Assembly (NCBI GenBank): GCA_022560025.1 | Contig: JAFISE010000186.1 | Coordinates: 1 to 58,832, forward strand | Reading direction: 5' to 3' | Length of the DNA: 58,832 nt | Source: Stagonosporopsis chrysanthemi | Taxonomy: Eukaryota > Ascomycota > Dothideomycetes > Pleosporales > Didymellaceae | In this document: piece after piece, positions 11,200 to 22,183 of the stretch | Position numbering within the stretch: the first letter of the stretch is position 1 | Layout: every line of letters begins with the position of its first letter | Translations under genes and position numbers: made by a program | The notes under the pieces: model-generated | What the model was told of the DNA's origin: nothing | Database searches by the model: none | The model's input: only the letters and a program-made list of their open reading frames with translations

Positions 11200-12220
11200 T
11201 AAAAAAAAAACTGTGCCTATTCTTTAACTTAGAATACTATATAGTACTACTATTCTATATAGATAATATTCTGCTTGCTTATTACAAAGACAACAAAGCT
11301 ACAGCTATAAAGCTTATAAGCTTATTATAAGTAAGATATTATATAAAAGACTATAGCAATGTAGAATAGTTCTTAGAGATTAGAATAATCTGTAATTAAG
11401 CTGCTAGTACTATAATACTAGCGCACAACTTCTATATTAATAAGGTAGTAACTAAGTTTAGTATTGCTAGAAATAGACGTTTTTTAATTGTCTTATTTCT
11501 AATTAAAGAGCTTGCTAAATATACTAGAAAAGCTTTAAAACAAGAGATTAAAGCTTACTAAGAGCATGTTAGGAGTATACTATACACAGCAATAATAATC
11601 TGCCTAGATATAGCCTATGCTGCCTCCTAGCTATTATACTACCTTACTAACCTAGGAGAAGCTTACTTTAAGGCAGCTAATTAAGTAATTAGCTACTTAT
11701 ATTAAACTAAGCACCTAGGTATAAGGTACAGGGCTTACAAAGGCAGCTAGCTGCTTATTTATAGAAATGCTTTATTTGCTAATAATTATAAGACTTAATA
11801 ATTATCTTAGAGCTATATTATACAGCTCTTTAGAAGTCTAATTATATAGAAGGCAGCCTAGCAAGCTATAGTAACTACTTTAACTACTAAGGCAGAGTTA
11901 TTAGCTTTAGAGCAGGTAGCAAAAGAGAGTATTGCTCTTAAACGCTTTCTTACTAAGCTTTAGCTTAATCTAAGAGTAGCTTAAAAGATCTTCTATAACA
12001 ATTAGCAAATAACAAAGCTAGTTATAAAAGAAAGTAAGCAACTTACTACCTAGCTGTGCTATATAGATATATAAAATATATAGCTTAAACAAGAGTATAC
12101 TAAGAGTAGCTTTAAAATTTATTATATAAAAACAGGTAAGATACCTAATAACAAGCTTACAAAGCTGCTCTTTAGGCAGTTATATAAGCGTTTTGTTAGT
12201 TACTTTAACTTATACAATAT
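11200..12220 (+). pseudogene. Copia RT and RNase H remnant
   Basis: The frame across this stretch reads the C-terminal half of a Ty1/Copia pol. It shows LLFYIDNILLAYYKDN, then the LGIRII region in RIP form, a segment resembling YTAIITRPDIAYAASYL (11590-11640), then KAELLALEQVAKESIALKRF and the end of RNase H (NNKLTKLLFRQLYKRFV, about 12150-12200). Many Trp and Gln positions are TAG/TAA. Only the core motifs identify it; it has no function now. Confidence 0.85.
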
Positions 12221-12839
12221 ATTATAAGAAAAAAGTAAGTTAATAAGTAAAGAAAAGATTACTTAATTATATAGAAAGGATAAACCTTTCTCTAGAAGCA
12301 AAGCTTAATAACTAGTAAGCAGCTTACTAAAGATTTAGCAACCTGCTAGATACAGGCTGCGTTCTTTTACAGTAGCTCTTACAAGCGCACCTAGTAGTAG
12401 TAATAAGCTTACTACTAGAGCTTCTATTAGACCTAACTAAGACAACTACTAGTAGTAGCTATCTCTAATTAGATCTTTTAAAACTCTAATAGTGCTACAT
12501 AGCTTAGTAATATACTATAAGCTTGTTAGCTATATATTTACAAAGTAATATAGAAAAGTGCATACTAAGGTAGTTATACTACTATTAGCTAGTAGCTTGT
12601 TTATAAGCTCTATACCTAGAAGCTTAAGAATATTATAACTATAAGTAATTAGTTCTAAGTTTACAAGCTCTAAATAGTATAGTATAACTTATAGAAGTAT
12701 ATAAGAGTAATCCTATATATAATAAGTATACTACTTAGCTCAAAGACTAATACTAATAGTATTATAGTATAAAGCTGCCTTACTGCTAGCAAGCAGCGCA
12801 CTAATATACAGCTTACACAATATAACCTGCAAGACTCTT

Positions 12840-13130
12840 AGTATATAGTAAAGCAGCAGTAGCAGAAGCAGAGCAGGTAAAGGCGCTATAGCAGGCGCTA
12901 TAGCAGGCAAAAAGTAGGTAGAGAAAGAGAAAAGTAGTTTAAAAAGCGCCTAGAAGCTCTTTAAGCCTTTAGAGCTAGCAGACAATATATATATATAATT
13001 ATCTTAACTTTAAAAGGCTAAAGGCAAGATAAAGTAGCAGTGCCTAGGCGTGTAAGCTTTAGCTGCAATAAAGGCAGCAGTGCAGGCAGCAGCAGTATAA
13101 GCAGCAGTATAAGCAGTAGTAGTAAGCATA
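12840..13130 (+). repeat. CAG-rich low-complexity tract inside the Copia element
   Basis: GCAG/AGCAGCAGTA-type words recur, including a duplicated GGCGCTATAGCA near 12883-12905 and repeated GCAGCAGTATAA near 13090-13115. It lies between RNase H and the 3' LTR and may encode a low-complexity Gln/Ala-rich tail, or represent a captured or nested fragment. Confidence 0.45.
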
Positions 13131-13882
13131 GTGTACACAGTATAAACAGCTTTAGATTACTTTTTTTATTTATAATTAGCTAGGAAGTTTAAAAAAAAAA
13201 GGCTAAGAGACACTAAGAAGCTTAATTAGACACTGCCTAAATACTTGAACTAACTAAACTAATACTTACTAAGCTAAAAATAAGCAACTTAGATAGAGCT
13301 AGAAAGAGATAGAAGACAGTTTAGAAGCTAGTAAAGCCTCTAAGAAGTTAATAAGAAGTACAAAATATTAAAAAAAGTATACTTATAGCTATAGTAGTTA
13401 ACTAAACTAAAAAAGGTTAAAATTAAGCAGGAAGCTTAATTATATACTAGCTAGACCTAGTAAAGTAAGGTTTACTCTTACTTCTCTACAACACTACGCT
13501 TTGCGCAGCTATAATAAAACAAAGCAGCTTTACCTTACTTTTAATAGAATAGAAGAAATAGTAACAATATTACAAGCTTATAAAGGTACAATTAAAAGCT
13601 CTCTAGGATAAAGTAATTAAGCTACTTATTACCTGCCTGTATACATAGATAGGCCTAAAAGTATATAAATATATAACTCTTAGTTATATTAAATATAAAT
13701 AAGCTGCTAGCTAGCTATCTATATATATATTAATTTAAATAACTTAGATTATTATATAATAATTAGACTATTATATAACAGCTCTTTTATATAGAGCTAA
13801 GGAGTTTCTTAACTTACTAAATATTTTTACAGTTATAGTAAAGCTATTTAAGTACTTATATATATAATAAGCACCTAGAAAG

Positions 13883-14129
13883 TGTATTATAAGCTTAGCT
13901 AGTTAGCTTAAGCTTAATTAAATAGCTTACTTATAAAGTGCTTGTTTATTTAGCTTACTACTAAGAAGCTCTAAGCTTCTTGCTTAAGTACTTACGTATA
14001 CAGCTTAGCTACAAATATATAACTACTAAGTATTTTCTTTATATATAATAATATTTTGTCTAATCTATAGAAAAAGGTACTAATTAATTAATTTAATTAC
14101 TAGAGTACAGTCTTACAAGCTTGATAACA
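13883..14129 (+). repeat. 3' LTR of the Copia element
   Basis: Direct copy of 6723-6967. It begins TGTATTATAAGC (two extra bases) and ends GATAACA with intact TG...CA termini, and the ATTAG duplication follows directly. The two LTRs differ mostly by transition-type changes. Confidence 0.88.
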
Positions 14130-14186
14130 ATTAGCCTAAGAATACTACTTAATATTCTATTCTACTAAGAAAGTACTTTTTACTTA

Positions 14187-14577
14187 GACTAAGCTAGTAA
14201 AAAAAGTTATAGTACTATACCTAAGATTATAGTTAGATATATAGTTATATAGACTTTAAAGCAAGGTTAAGTTAAAGTTTTCTAGCGTAGGTTAAGCTAT
14301 AGTTATAGTTGCTTTAACTTACTTAGGCTATAGGTTAAGGTTAAGTTAAGCTTTATCTTAGGTATCTTAATTAGCAGGCACAGTGTTGTAATAACGTACT
14401 GTAATAATTAGCTAAGCAGGTGCAGAGTAACCTAACCTTAACCTATAGCCTAAGCAACTACAACTATAATTACAACCTTTTTAGCAGCTACTAACTTAAA
14501 TTAAGGTTAGATTATAGCTAGATAGTTATATAACGTAACCTAACTATAACCTTTTTACTAGCCTAGCTTAGACTCTA
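14187..14577. mobile_element. Palindromic MITE-like element
   Basis: The left part (GACTAAGCTAGTAAAAA, then TTATAG) reads as the reverse complement of the right end (TTTTTACTAGCCTAGCTTAG). A second inner inverted pair GGCTATAGGTTAAGG/CCTTAACCTATAGCC lies at about 14327 and 14440. So about 390 bp is an imperfect fold-back. TA occurs at both edges, but the exact ends are ambiguous. No coding potential. Confidence 0.6.
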
Positions 14578-14899
14578 ATAATAGAAAAGTTGTATACTAC
14601 TAATATTTTACTATCTTACTTTAGCTTACAATTAATAGAAAGGATTATTTTCTATACTTACTAAAGATCTCTTAGGTATACCTAGGCAAGGTAAAATATA
14701 TCTTATCTGTGCTTTTCTGCTAAGATCTTACAAATATTAAAGATATTACTTCTATACTTCTTTTATATAGTGCTTTATAGTCTAAAAACATAAAGTAATA
14801 GTATTATAAGACTTCTTAGAGTAAACTATACTTTTATTAAGGCTTACAGCCTTTGCACTTATCTTTACAGAATATATATCTGTAAAAAGAGGGTTCTCT

Positions 14900-16228
14900 A
14901 GAAAATTATATATATACAAAGTATTTTAAAAACTATAATATTAGCTTAGTATAGTATATAGTACAGCTTATTTTAAACAGGTATTAAGTAGGAAACTTTA
15001 AGTAAAACTAATAGCAGTTAATACTTACTTATACTTAATAGCTATAGCTCTTATATAATAATAGCTTTTATTAACTATTATAGCTACTATAAGATCTTAC
15101 TACTTGTATCTTTACTTTATAGTATATAGACGCTGCAGTTGCTTAATATAGGTTGCTTCTTACCTTTTAGTAATAAATACTCTAAAGAAGTTACTTAATA
15201 ACTATACTAAAGCTAAGCTTAAACTAGTATTAAAAAGTATTATTTCTACAAGCTTTTCTAAGCTGCTTAGTATAAAATGTTTACCTGCAAGCTTATGCTA
15301 GCTGCGTTCTAAGCTAAAGGCATCTTACTACTAGACCTACCTATTATACTTAATAAGTTTAAGAATAAGCAAAGCAAGCTTCTATAAACTTTATCTCTAT
15401 TACTTAATATTAATAAGATTGTAATAGAATAGTTTTACAACAGAATAGTAAAGGACTCTATAAGTTATAAAGCAAGGAAGCTAGTTTGTATGCTAAACTA
15501 TCTAGTAGCTTGCAACTTACTTCTAAAGGTAGAAAACAAAGGCTTTTATAACTAAATTAATACCTAAAAGACCTCTTAGGGGTACTACTAAGCTCTGCTA
15601 CTGCAGGCCTCTAAGTCCTATACTTCTAACGCAATGTTGTAGTCTCTAACAAAGGTAGATAAAGCTTAAGCTTAACTATATTAAAATACCTGCTAACAGG
15701 CTAAGAAAACTACTATAAAGGCTTGCAGAAAGGTAGAGGCAGCTAAGAAGAAGGTTTAGGATAAGCAATAAAAGAAGTAGCAGAAGGTAAAGCAAGTAAT
15801 AGCAAAGAAAGAGAAAGCTCTTAGAATAGTTACTAAGAAAGCTAAGAAATAATAGAAAAAAAAGAAGGCAACGCTACTAAATATATCTAATTATCTTAAA
15901 AAAGTAAGTACAAGGCCTTATAAAAGCCTTTTATAAAGCTACCTGCTAAAAAAAAAGTATATATATAGTAGTACCTGTGTTATAGTTAATATATTGCTGT
16001 CTTTAGTACCTCTACTAGTTACTATACATAGTAGCTGTACAATACAATTAAATAAAAAGTAGTAATAGAAAAAGTACTATAGTACTTAATAGATTATTAC
16101 TAATATTACTAAAGATCTTAATATAATAGCTTTTATATATAGCTATATAACCTTATTTTTTTAGTTACTAAAAGTTGTTTTTATATATATAGGCTAGATA
16201 TGTGCACAAGGTGTACAGACATAGTAGG
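14900..16228 (+). mobile_element. Fot1/Pogo-type transposon, copy 1, 5'-truncated
   Basis: Reads the C-terminal part of a DDE transposase of the Fot1/Pogo group: the LNSYSSYIIIAFINYYSYYK block near 15035-15090 (family form: L.LDGHGSH...F...C), then ILLLVSLLYS and TLQLLNIGCFLPFSNKYSK, a RIP form of the LQPLDVG.F.PLK..Y motif. A long Lys/Ala/Glu-rich tail follows (15650-15880), probably coiled coil. The 3' terminus near 16195-16228 (GTGCACAAGGTGTACAGACA) resembles the TIRs of copies 2 and 3. The N-terminal helix-turn-helix region and 5' TIR are missing, and all frames are stop-filled. Confidence 0.7.
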
Positions 16229-18590
16229 TAGGTTTCCTTTGTTAATACACAGTATAATATACTACTTAGAGTATTGTTTTTACTTTATACTTAATTTCTT
16301 TATATATATAGTGTCTTACTAACTTTACTACTATAATTATATATATTCTCTCTACTATTAAATATTAAGTTATATAGCTAGCTAAATACTTATAAAATTA
16401 ATTAAGTCTCTCTTAGAATTAAACTATCTAGTAATAATTCTTAATACTGTATCTATTACCTTTGCCTACTTTTAAAGACGTTCTTACTATTCTTAAAGCT
16501 TTATATATAGTAGTAGAAAGCTACTGCAAGAGCTAGAAGTGCCTATATATAAGCAAAGCATTATAGAGATTGTCTACTAACTTCTTTAGATAGCTGTGTA
16601 AAGGTTTTCTTCTAGACTAGATCTTAACTAAAGCTGTGTAGGACAGGTAATCTATCCTTAATATCTATACCTAAAGTTAAGCTAAGGTTCTCTTTAAGCA
16701 GAAGGATGCTTATAGCCTATCTAAAGATATTGTTAATTCTTCTATTTGCAATCTATCTGTTAACTAGCTTAAAATTACTCTTTTCTAAAGTCTTCTTAAG
16801 CTAATCTACTAAGTAGATAACTATTCTTATATTAAGGCATTAGTACAACAAGACTGTGCAAACACAGCTTTAGTGTGTACTATACAACCTATTTTAATAA
16901 CTTTGTTAAAGAGCTTAGTAGAAGTAATTAGCTTTAGCAAGCTTCTTAATGTGCTCTTTCTAGAGTATAACTTCCCTAAGGCTAACTTTATACTTATAAA
17001 AATAGTAGTGTTTTTGCTTTATTTTATAAAGTCTTAGAATATACTAACTATATTCTTTAGAATATTACTAAGTAGGAAGATTTCTAGAAGCTAGTAAAAA
17101 AATCTTATACTATACTTCTAGAAATAGTTAATAATAATTATATATATATAATAATTTAGAACTAGATATATAAGTATACTTAGGCTAAGTAAAATTATAA
17201 AGATTAAAAAGTATAAGATACTAGAAACTAGTTAGATACTTGCAAGCTATAAACTTACAATCTAGATAGTATTAGCATTAAAGGCTTTTAACAACTAAAT
17301 GTCTATAATACTTATAATAATAGGCCTACTAAGCCTACACTCTTTAAAAACCTTGTAAACAGTACCTTAGTCTAGCTAGAAAGTAACAATACTCTAGACC
17401 TAAGTCTTATAGTGTGCCTAGACTTTTCTACTGTTATTACCTTATTAGTCTCTTAATAATTTTAAGGATAACTCTAAGAATAGGTTATATAAGAGGCCTA
17501 AGTGTGTAAAGAAGATTTAAGACGTGTCTTACCTACCTTATTATATAATACAGGTAATTAACTATAGGAATATTAAGCTATAGGAAAATAAAGAGAAAGA
17601 GTTAGAAGAGTAGCTTAAAGGCTTAAAGAATAGTAAGAATAGGTCTAACAAGGAAACTAACAAGATAAATATTAGCAGGTAATGTCTTTAGTTAATACTA
17701 AGATAATATAATGCTATTATATTATAAAAGCGATTTTTAAGCACTTTAAGGTCCTGTCTATAACTAATTTGCTGTAGAAATAGAAGATTTGCTACGCTAG
17801 TATTTAGTTAAAGACACTAGCAACTTTAGCTATAATCTATTATATCTCTATTAGCTTGTATCCTTCTATATATACTCTTATAAACTGCTTAGTTTATTTA
17901 GTATAATAAGGCTATCTACAAACAAAGTTATACCTTGTTTAGAAAAATCTATATAAATAATAATATAATATACGTTGACTTAACTTACTAATTATAGTTA
18001 AGTGCAGAGGCAATTTTTCTAAAGTAATAGCTGCTAACTAAGTTGTTATACAGCTGTAAACATAACTATAAGTACTTCTATAATAGCAAAACTTTAAAAA
18101 CGCTAGAAAAGCTAGATTATAGCAATTTGTTATTAGTTATCTATTAAAGACAGTGTATACCTCTACAGAGCGCACTTCTTGCTTTCTTTAAAAGATTTAT
18201 AGCACTATGTTCTGTAGTAATAGGATTAATAACAATGTATACCTTATTCTAATGTCTACACAGTATAATTAAGTATCTTGTTAAGGTAGAAAGATAAGCA
18301 ACTACTTTAGAGATGTCTGCGCTAGTAGACTACTCTAATAGATACTAAAAGGCTGCTACAGACTTATATATATTAAAACAGAAGAGTGTTTGTACACAAT
18401 TATTACAAGACTTTTCTTTTATATTAGATGTTCCTAGACTAACAGTGTATAGATGCAGCCTAGGTGCTATAAGAACAGACAATACTATCACGTACTAATT
18501 AACAAAGTTGATTACTTAACCTTAAACAGTAAAGGAATGCCTAAAGGAATATTTTGTGACACTACTTAGCAGCAGTTGCGTCTAGAGGGT
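16229..18590. other. Unclassified RIP-degraded repeat sequence
   Basis: About 2.3 kb of TA-rich, CpA-poor sequence without usable frames. The minus strand at about 16480-17000 retains a stop-interrupted coding-like stretch (for example LGIDIKDRLPVL) that I cannot assign to a family. A Lys/Glu-rich plus-strand segment occurs near 17580-17640. RIP character fades between 18380 and 18600, marking the nest's right edge. Confidence 0.45.
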
Positions 18591-19289
18591 GTCTGACAAT
18601 ATTCAAATGCACACATTTTGCACCCCACTAGTGTAATATACCTACTAGTAAGACACTCTCAGATAAGGTGTCAGCCCAAGAACTTTTCAGATTCTCTACG
18701 TGGCTCGTCAGATAGGCTGAAAAGCATTTCTCCATAACTTGTTGCTAATCGTGTCTATCAGGATCCTGGATTGGAGATCTCATCAAGAAGACAGAAGGCT
18801 TAGCTGTAACTCGCGCTTAAGCTCTGAGATATGTTAAATGCCCTGCCTCACCTTTGAATCATCTGAAGCTTGCATCCCAAGAAGACATCGCGGGCAAAAG
18901 GTCAGAAGACCGACTCGACAAGTATCAAAACATCGAGCCTGTAGCTTTTGACATGAGGACCTTTGGCCACCACTTGCCACTTGCCCAAATAGATGTCAAC
19001 AATGTTCAAGGCTAGCTGAAGCTGTGCCTCATAGAGAGCCACAAGTGGGTCGAATCTCCACTGGGCGGTGTCCGTCGAAACAATGGGGGGTTGAGCGACG
19101 GATTTCGGAGCACGGGAAATGAAGGACATGCATGAGCTCGTGTTAGTATATATATCGATGTATGATCACGCTGGAAAACTGACAAACTCATCACAGTCTT
19201 TACAAATCACTTCAGCACGACTCTGGTAGTCGTTCATCACATTATTCATTCCTTCCCTCTCTCCAATAAAAGTCTTTCCTCCATTCAAA
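18591..19289. other. Intergenic region upstream of the secreted protein gene
   Basis: Normal base composition with no convincing coding sequence; the short minus-strand frames here match nothing I know. A TATATATA run at 19147-19154 lies about 140 bp before the ATG at 19290 and could serve as a core promoter element, though with low certainty. Confidence 0.4.
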
Positions 19290-20489
19290 ATGAGAACTAC
19301 TGCAACTGTAACCGCTCTGTTAGCGATGTTCAACTCGGTTCTGGCAGATATTGTCTGCAACTCCGAGATACTGCACTACAAACCTCGCATGGTCTCTGTG
19401 GCCAAAAGAGATGGATTCGCTGATACTATCAACAAAGTCTGCGGCAACAATGTTGAGAAGTCGTTACAGAGACAATTTGAGTCTATCATCTTCAGCCGCA
19501 CCCGTACCTAAGACACCTTCAACCAGGACAATTGCATAGCGAACTTGCAGTCCATCATTGAAGCGTGTATTGCTGGCAAGAATACCGGAGGCGGTCGTCT
19601 TGCCACTGATGAGCTAATAGTAGAGGTGCATCTGGACTCTTCAAGCAACGAACCTAGAGTGCTTGGAGCTGCGGTAAAGCGAAGGACAACTAAGCCAAAT
19701 CCATCAAAGCCGAAGCTAAAGCCAAAACCGACCCCTGCAAAGCCTACTCCAACAGTACCGAAACCCGTTAAGACCCCACCTGCTAGAAAAGCATGCAAAC
19801 TGGAGGCGAGCAAAGGAAAGGGAGATGGTAATAGTAAGAGCAAGGAAGGCAAGAAAAGCCCCACAAAGGTTGTTCGCGACCTCATCTCCAAGCTATTGCG
19901 CAGGACTGGAAGCTCCGGTCGGCCATCAACAGACTATGGCAGTGGATGTGACCCTGAGGAAATGGCCGATGGCGGCGAGTGGGGCGTGGACACTTGGCGT
20001 GGCATGCGACTGGTGACAGGCAACACGATAACCAACAGGGAATTACAAGTTATTGCGAAGACTGCCTTCGATGATGTTATGTCAAAGAAAACGAGTGTTG
20101 GCGGAACTGTTGTCGCAGCTTTGTTTGTCCCTGGGAAGGGGGTGTTCATAGGAACTCCTGCACACGGAACCGGCCCTACAAAAGCGGAGAGCTTCGCAGA
20201 AGCTAATGCGCCGTTTCTGTGGAAGATCATCTGGAATCTTCGCAAGTGGAAAGGCAACGGTTCGAAGTACCATGCCGAGGATGTCGCAATGATGTACGCA
20301 ATCGAAGCCGGCGCCGTGAAGGGTGACACCAAGTTTCCGGCTGGATCCAAGATCGCAGCCTGGGGCAGAGTCGGAAAAATGCCTACAGACAAGGAAATGC
20401 CGCCCTGCTCCGATGGTAACATTTCTCCTGGCTGTCGAAAGAACATAGGAGATGCGGGGATAGCTCCAACGTACACATTTCAGAATTGA
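19290..20489 (+). pseudogene. Secreted protein with deaminase-like C-terminus, one in-frame stop
   Basis: One continuous frame of 400 codons with a single TAA at codon 74 (19509-19511). Codons 1-19 form a clear signal peptide ending SVLA. Codons 20-120 are a Cys-containing region (CNS, VCGNN, NCIAN, ACIAG), followed by a Pro/Lys-rich linker (about 130-165) and a basic stretch. The C-terminal domain (about 218-399) has the element order of the cytidine-deaminase fold: a beta hairpin VVAALFVPGKGVFIG (about 272-287), a helix with H328-A-E330 in KYHAEDVAMM, a strand SKIAAWG, then PPC373-x8-C382 followed by a helix and GIA. HAE plus two cysteines is the zinc/proton-shuttle signature of that superfamily; the 8-residue Cys spacing is wider than the usual 2-4. 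The architecture (signal, linker, C-terminal enzyme) resembles polymorphic-toxin-like secreted effectors. The function is inferred. The stop may make it a pseudogene, or it may be a sequencing error. Confidence 0.62.
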
Positions 20490-20998
20490 GCCCAACAGGG
20501 GTAAGGGAGGGAGGAATGTCCGTAGCGTCACTCGCTTTGTTCTACCCATGCAACCGAGAATATTGTCGGCCTGCATGTACACTTCGTTTCTTAAATTTAT
20601 TCACCAATAGATATATCAAGATATATACGCTGGTAACTACATTGTAGAGCCGAGTGAATCTCTCGACAGATTCTAAATTGGGATGAAGCTGAGTTTGTAA
20701 AGTCCGATTGGATGTGAGGTGGGATGCGCACGTGAGAAGACACGTGGTGGTAGGCCAAGCGCACTCTAGCGCTGGGCTACGGAGTTCGGGGACCATACAT
20801 TACAGGACGCATCTGCCTTGCGCCTTGCTTGGCGCAACACTATAAGGTCTCAGCAGTTCGTTTAGTACCTTTCAACGAAAATTGGAGATGTTCTTCTTTG
20901 AATACTTGCAGGTGATTGAGGAGGGGTATTGGCGACACCCTCTCGACTTTACTGTTTGTACGACTTTTTCTGGACAAGCCTTTAAGTACTTTGATTAA
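20490..20998. other. Intergenic region and possible first exon of the F-box gene
   Basis: No complete gene. The frame of the downstream gene is closed by TAA at 20996-20998. An ATG at 20888 opens MFFFEYLQ followed by CAGGTGATT, a conceivable splice donor, and a TTAAC branch-like site at 20995-20999 precedes AG at 21011-21012. The phases I tested do not join cleanly, so I offer this only as the place to look for exon 1. Confidence 0.35.
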
Positions 20999-22183
20999 CA
21001 CATCTCCCGAAGGCACTTGATCAGAAGCGAAGGATCCTTCCACCGATACGCAGAACTGCCAGCAGAGCTGCAGCTGCGCGTCTTACAGCAGTGCAATGCG
21101 CCCACACTCTTTCAACTTATGCACACAACACGGGGTCTACGTATCGAATCTAAGAAACTCTTTTATTCAGATTGGGCGACCTGGTACCGTCTTGAAATGA
21201 CTGACTTGCTTCAGTCCCAGCTCCTTTCTGACTCCATATACGAACCTTGCTTCCTGGCCAACATCGAACAGCTTGACATCCATTGTCTCTATCTGAACTC
21301 CAGGGTTCTGTCACCCGACGTGACGAAAATGACGTTTGTCTCTGACGAGGAACGGTCTAGATTTGTCGATGAACAGACTGAAACAAAGATTAAGAATTTC
21401 TGGTGTACTGTACAACGCTTTTGTCCCCTAGTCAAACGAGTCATGTTCACTAGAGACAAATGGTCTTTTCCTGATAAGGACGTAATAACCGACTGTTTTC
21501 TTAAGATTGTTCAACTCTGTCCTCAAGGTCTTGACACATTCTTTCATACAACCGAGTCAATTGAAGATGCTGTTGGTCGGCGAAGGAAGAGGGTGTTGTG
21601 GCGATTGCGAACTGGTAACGGGGATGCGGGTACAGAGACTAAACCGAGACGCGAAGAGCATGCAAAGGCCCCTTTGATAGTTGTTATTCCACCAAAGAAG
21701 CCCTATCGTGGGCGTGTGGGAGAGTACATAAGATCCAAAACATTGTTCATCAGGTCGGCTGGTCAGCAATCTGCAGCTGAATATCATCGGGCGGCGGCTG
21801 TAGAACAGCACCATTTTTTGGGACGTCACGAGCCTTTTGGCTGCTCAGTCACTGGTTGTGATGCATGGTTCGATCAGCCTGAGCAATACACGACACATTT
21901 GCTTGGAACCAGTCATGGCGAGGGTGACACAGCGCATGGGGAAGTTGAGGTTCTAGTAACTAAGAACAAGAAGCGTCTATATTGCCTTGAGCAGGAAGTA
22001 TATCAGGTGAATAGGCGGTTTTGGGATTGGTGGGGAGAATTGGATACTGAGCAACGAAGCATGGCCGAGGAACAGGTGATTAATCAGCTGGAACATGATC
22101 CGCTCTATGCAGGAGACAAGCCGGTTGCAGAGCACGAACTGTTAAAGGAGATTTACTATATAGAGGGTCAGAACGAATTATAG
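20999..22183 (+). CDS. F-box-like protein with C2H2 zinc finger (5' end unresolved)
   Basis: The open frame runs from 20999 to the TAG at 22181-22183. The N-terminal segment ELPAELQLRVLQQC followed by LFQLMHTTRGLR and LFYSD matches the F-box fold (SKP1-binding adaptor of SCF ubiquitin ligases; fungal members often read LP.EL...I). A classical C2H2 finger lies at about 21840-21915: C-x4-C-x12-H-x5-H within FGCSVTGCDAW...HLLGTSH. Between them is a basic, low-complexity linker (RRRKR, PKRP-like). The C-terminus is Trp- and Glu-rich (RRFWDWWGELDTEQ). No ATG precedes the F-box in this frame (the first is at 21119, inside it), so an upstream exon is likely. By inference it is an intracellular ubiquitin-ligase substrate adaptor; no target can be named. 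Codon use is normal and RIP damage is absent. Confidence 0.68.
   Translation, partial: HISRRHLIRSEGSFHRYAELPAELQLRVLQQCNAPTLFQLMHTTRGLRIESKKLFYSDWATWYRLEMTDLLQSQLLSDSIYEPCFLANIEQLDIHCLYLNSRVLSPDVTKMTFVSDEERSRFVDEQTETKIKNFWCTVQRFCPLVKRVMFTRDKWSFPDKDVITDCFLKIVQLCPQGLDTFFHTTESIEDAVGRRRKRVLWRLRTGNGDAGTETKPRREEHAKAPLIVVIPPKKPYRGRVGEYIRSKTLFIRSAGQQSAAEYHRAAAVEQHHFLGRHEPFGCSVTGCDAWFDQPEQYTTHLLGTSHGEGDTAHGEVEVLVTKNKKRLYCLEQEVYQVNRRFWDWWGELDTEQRSMAEEQVINQLEHDPLYAGDKPVAEHELLKEIYYIEGQNEL

Larger units (their letters stand above)
6723..14129 (+). mobile_element. Full-length Ty1/Copia retrotransposon, RIP-inactivated
   Basis: Bounded by direct LTRs (6723-6967 and 13883-14129) and a perfect 5-bp duplication ATTAG (6718-6722, 14130-14134), so it is a complete 7.4-kb insertion. 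The order follows Copia: reverse transcriptase with a YIDN motif (RIP form of YVDD) at 11256-11267 in the context LLFYIDNILLAYYKDN, then RNase H with the KAELLALEQVAKES block near 11900-11950. Upstream gag, protease and integrase are too mutated for me to place. About 1.65 kb between the end of RNase H (about 12230) and the 3' LTR is more than Copia elements usually have and includes CAG-rich repeats. Every frame is riddled with TAG/TAA, so it cannot make an active enzyme. Confidence 0.9.

Noticed and set aside
19464..19511. An intron that would remove the TAA at 19509
   Set aside because: No GTRNGT donor with a branch site and AG at a reasonable distance brackets the stop in phase; sequence on both sides is in one frame.
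19508..20582. Long minus-strand frames opposite the secreted protein gene
   Set aside because: The plus strand has the signal peptide, linker and deaminase-like motifs; the minus frames are shadows with no recognisable domain.
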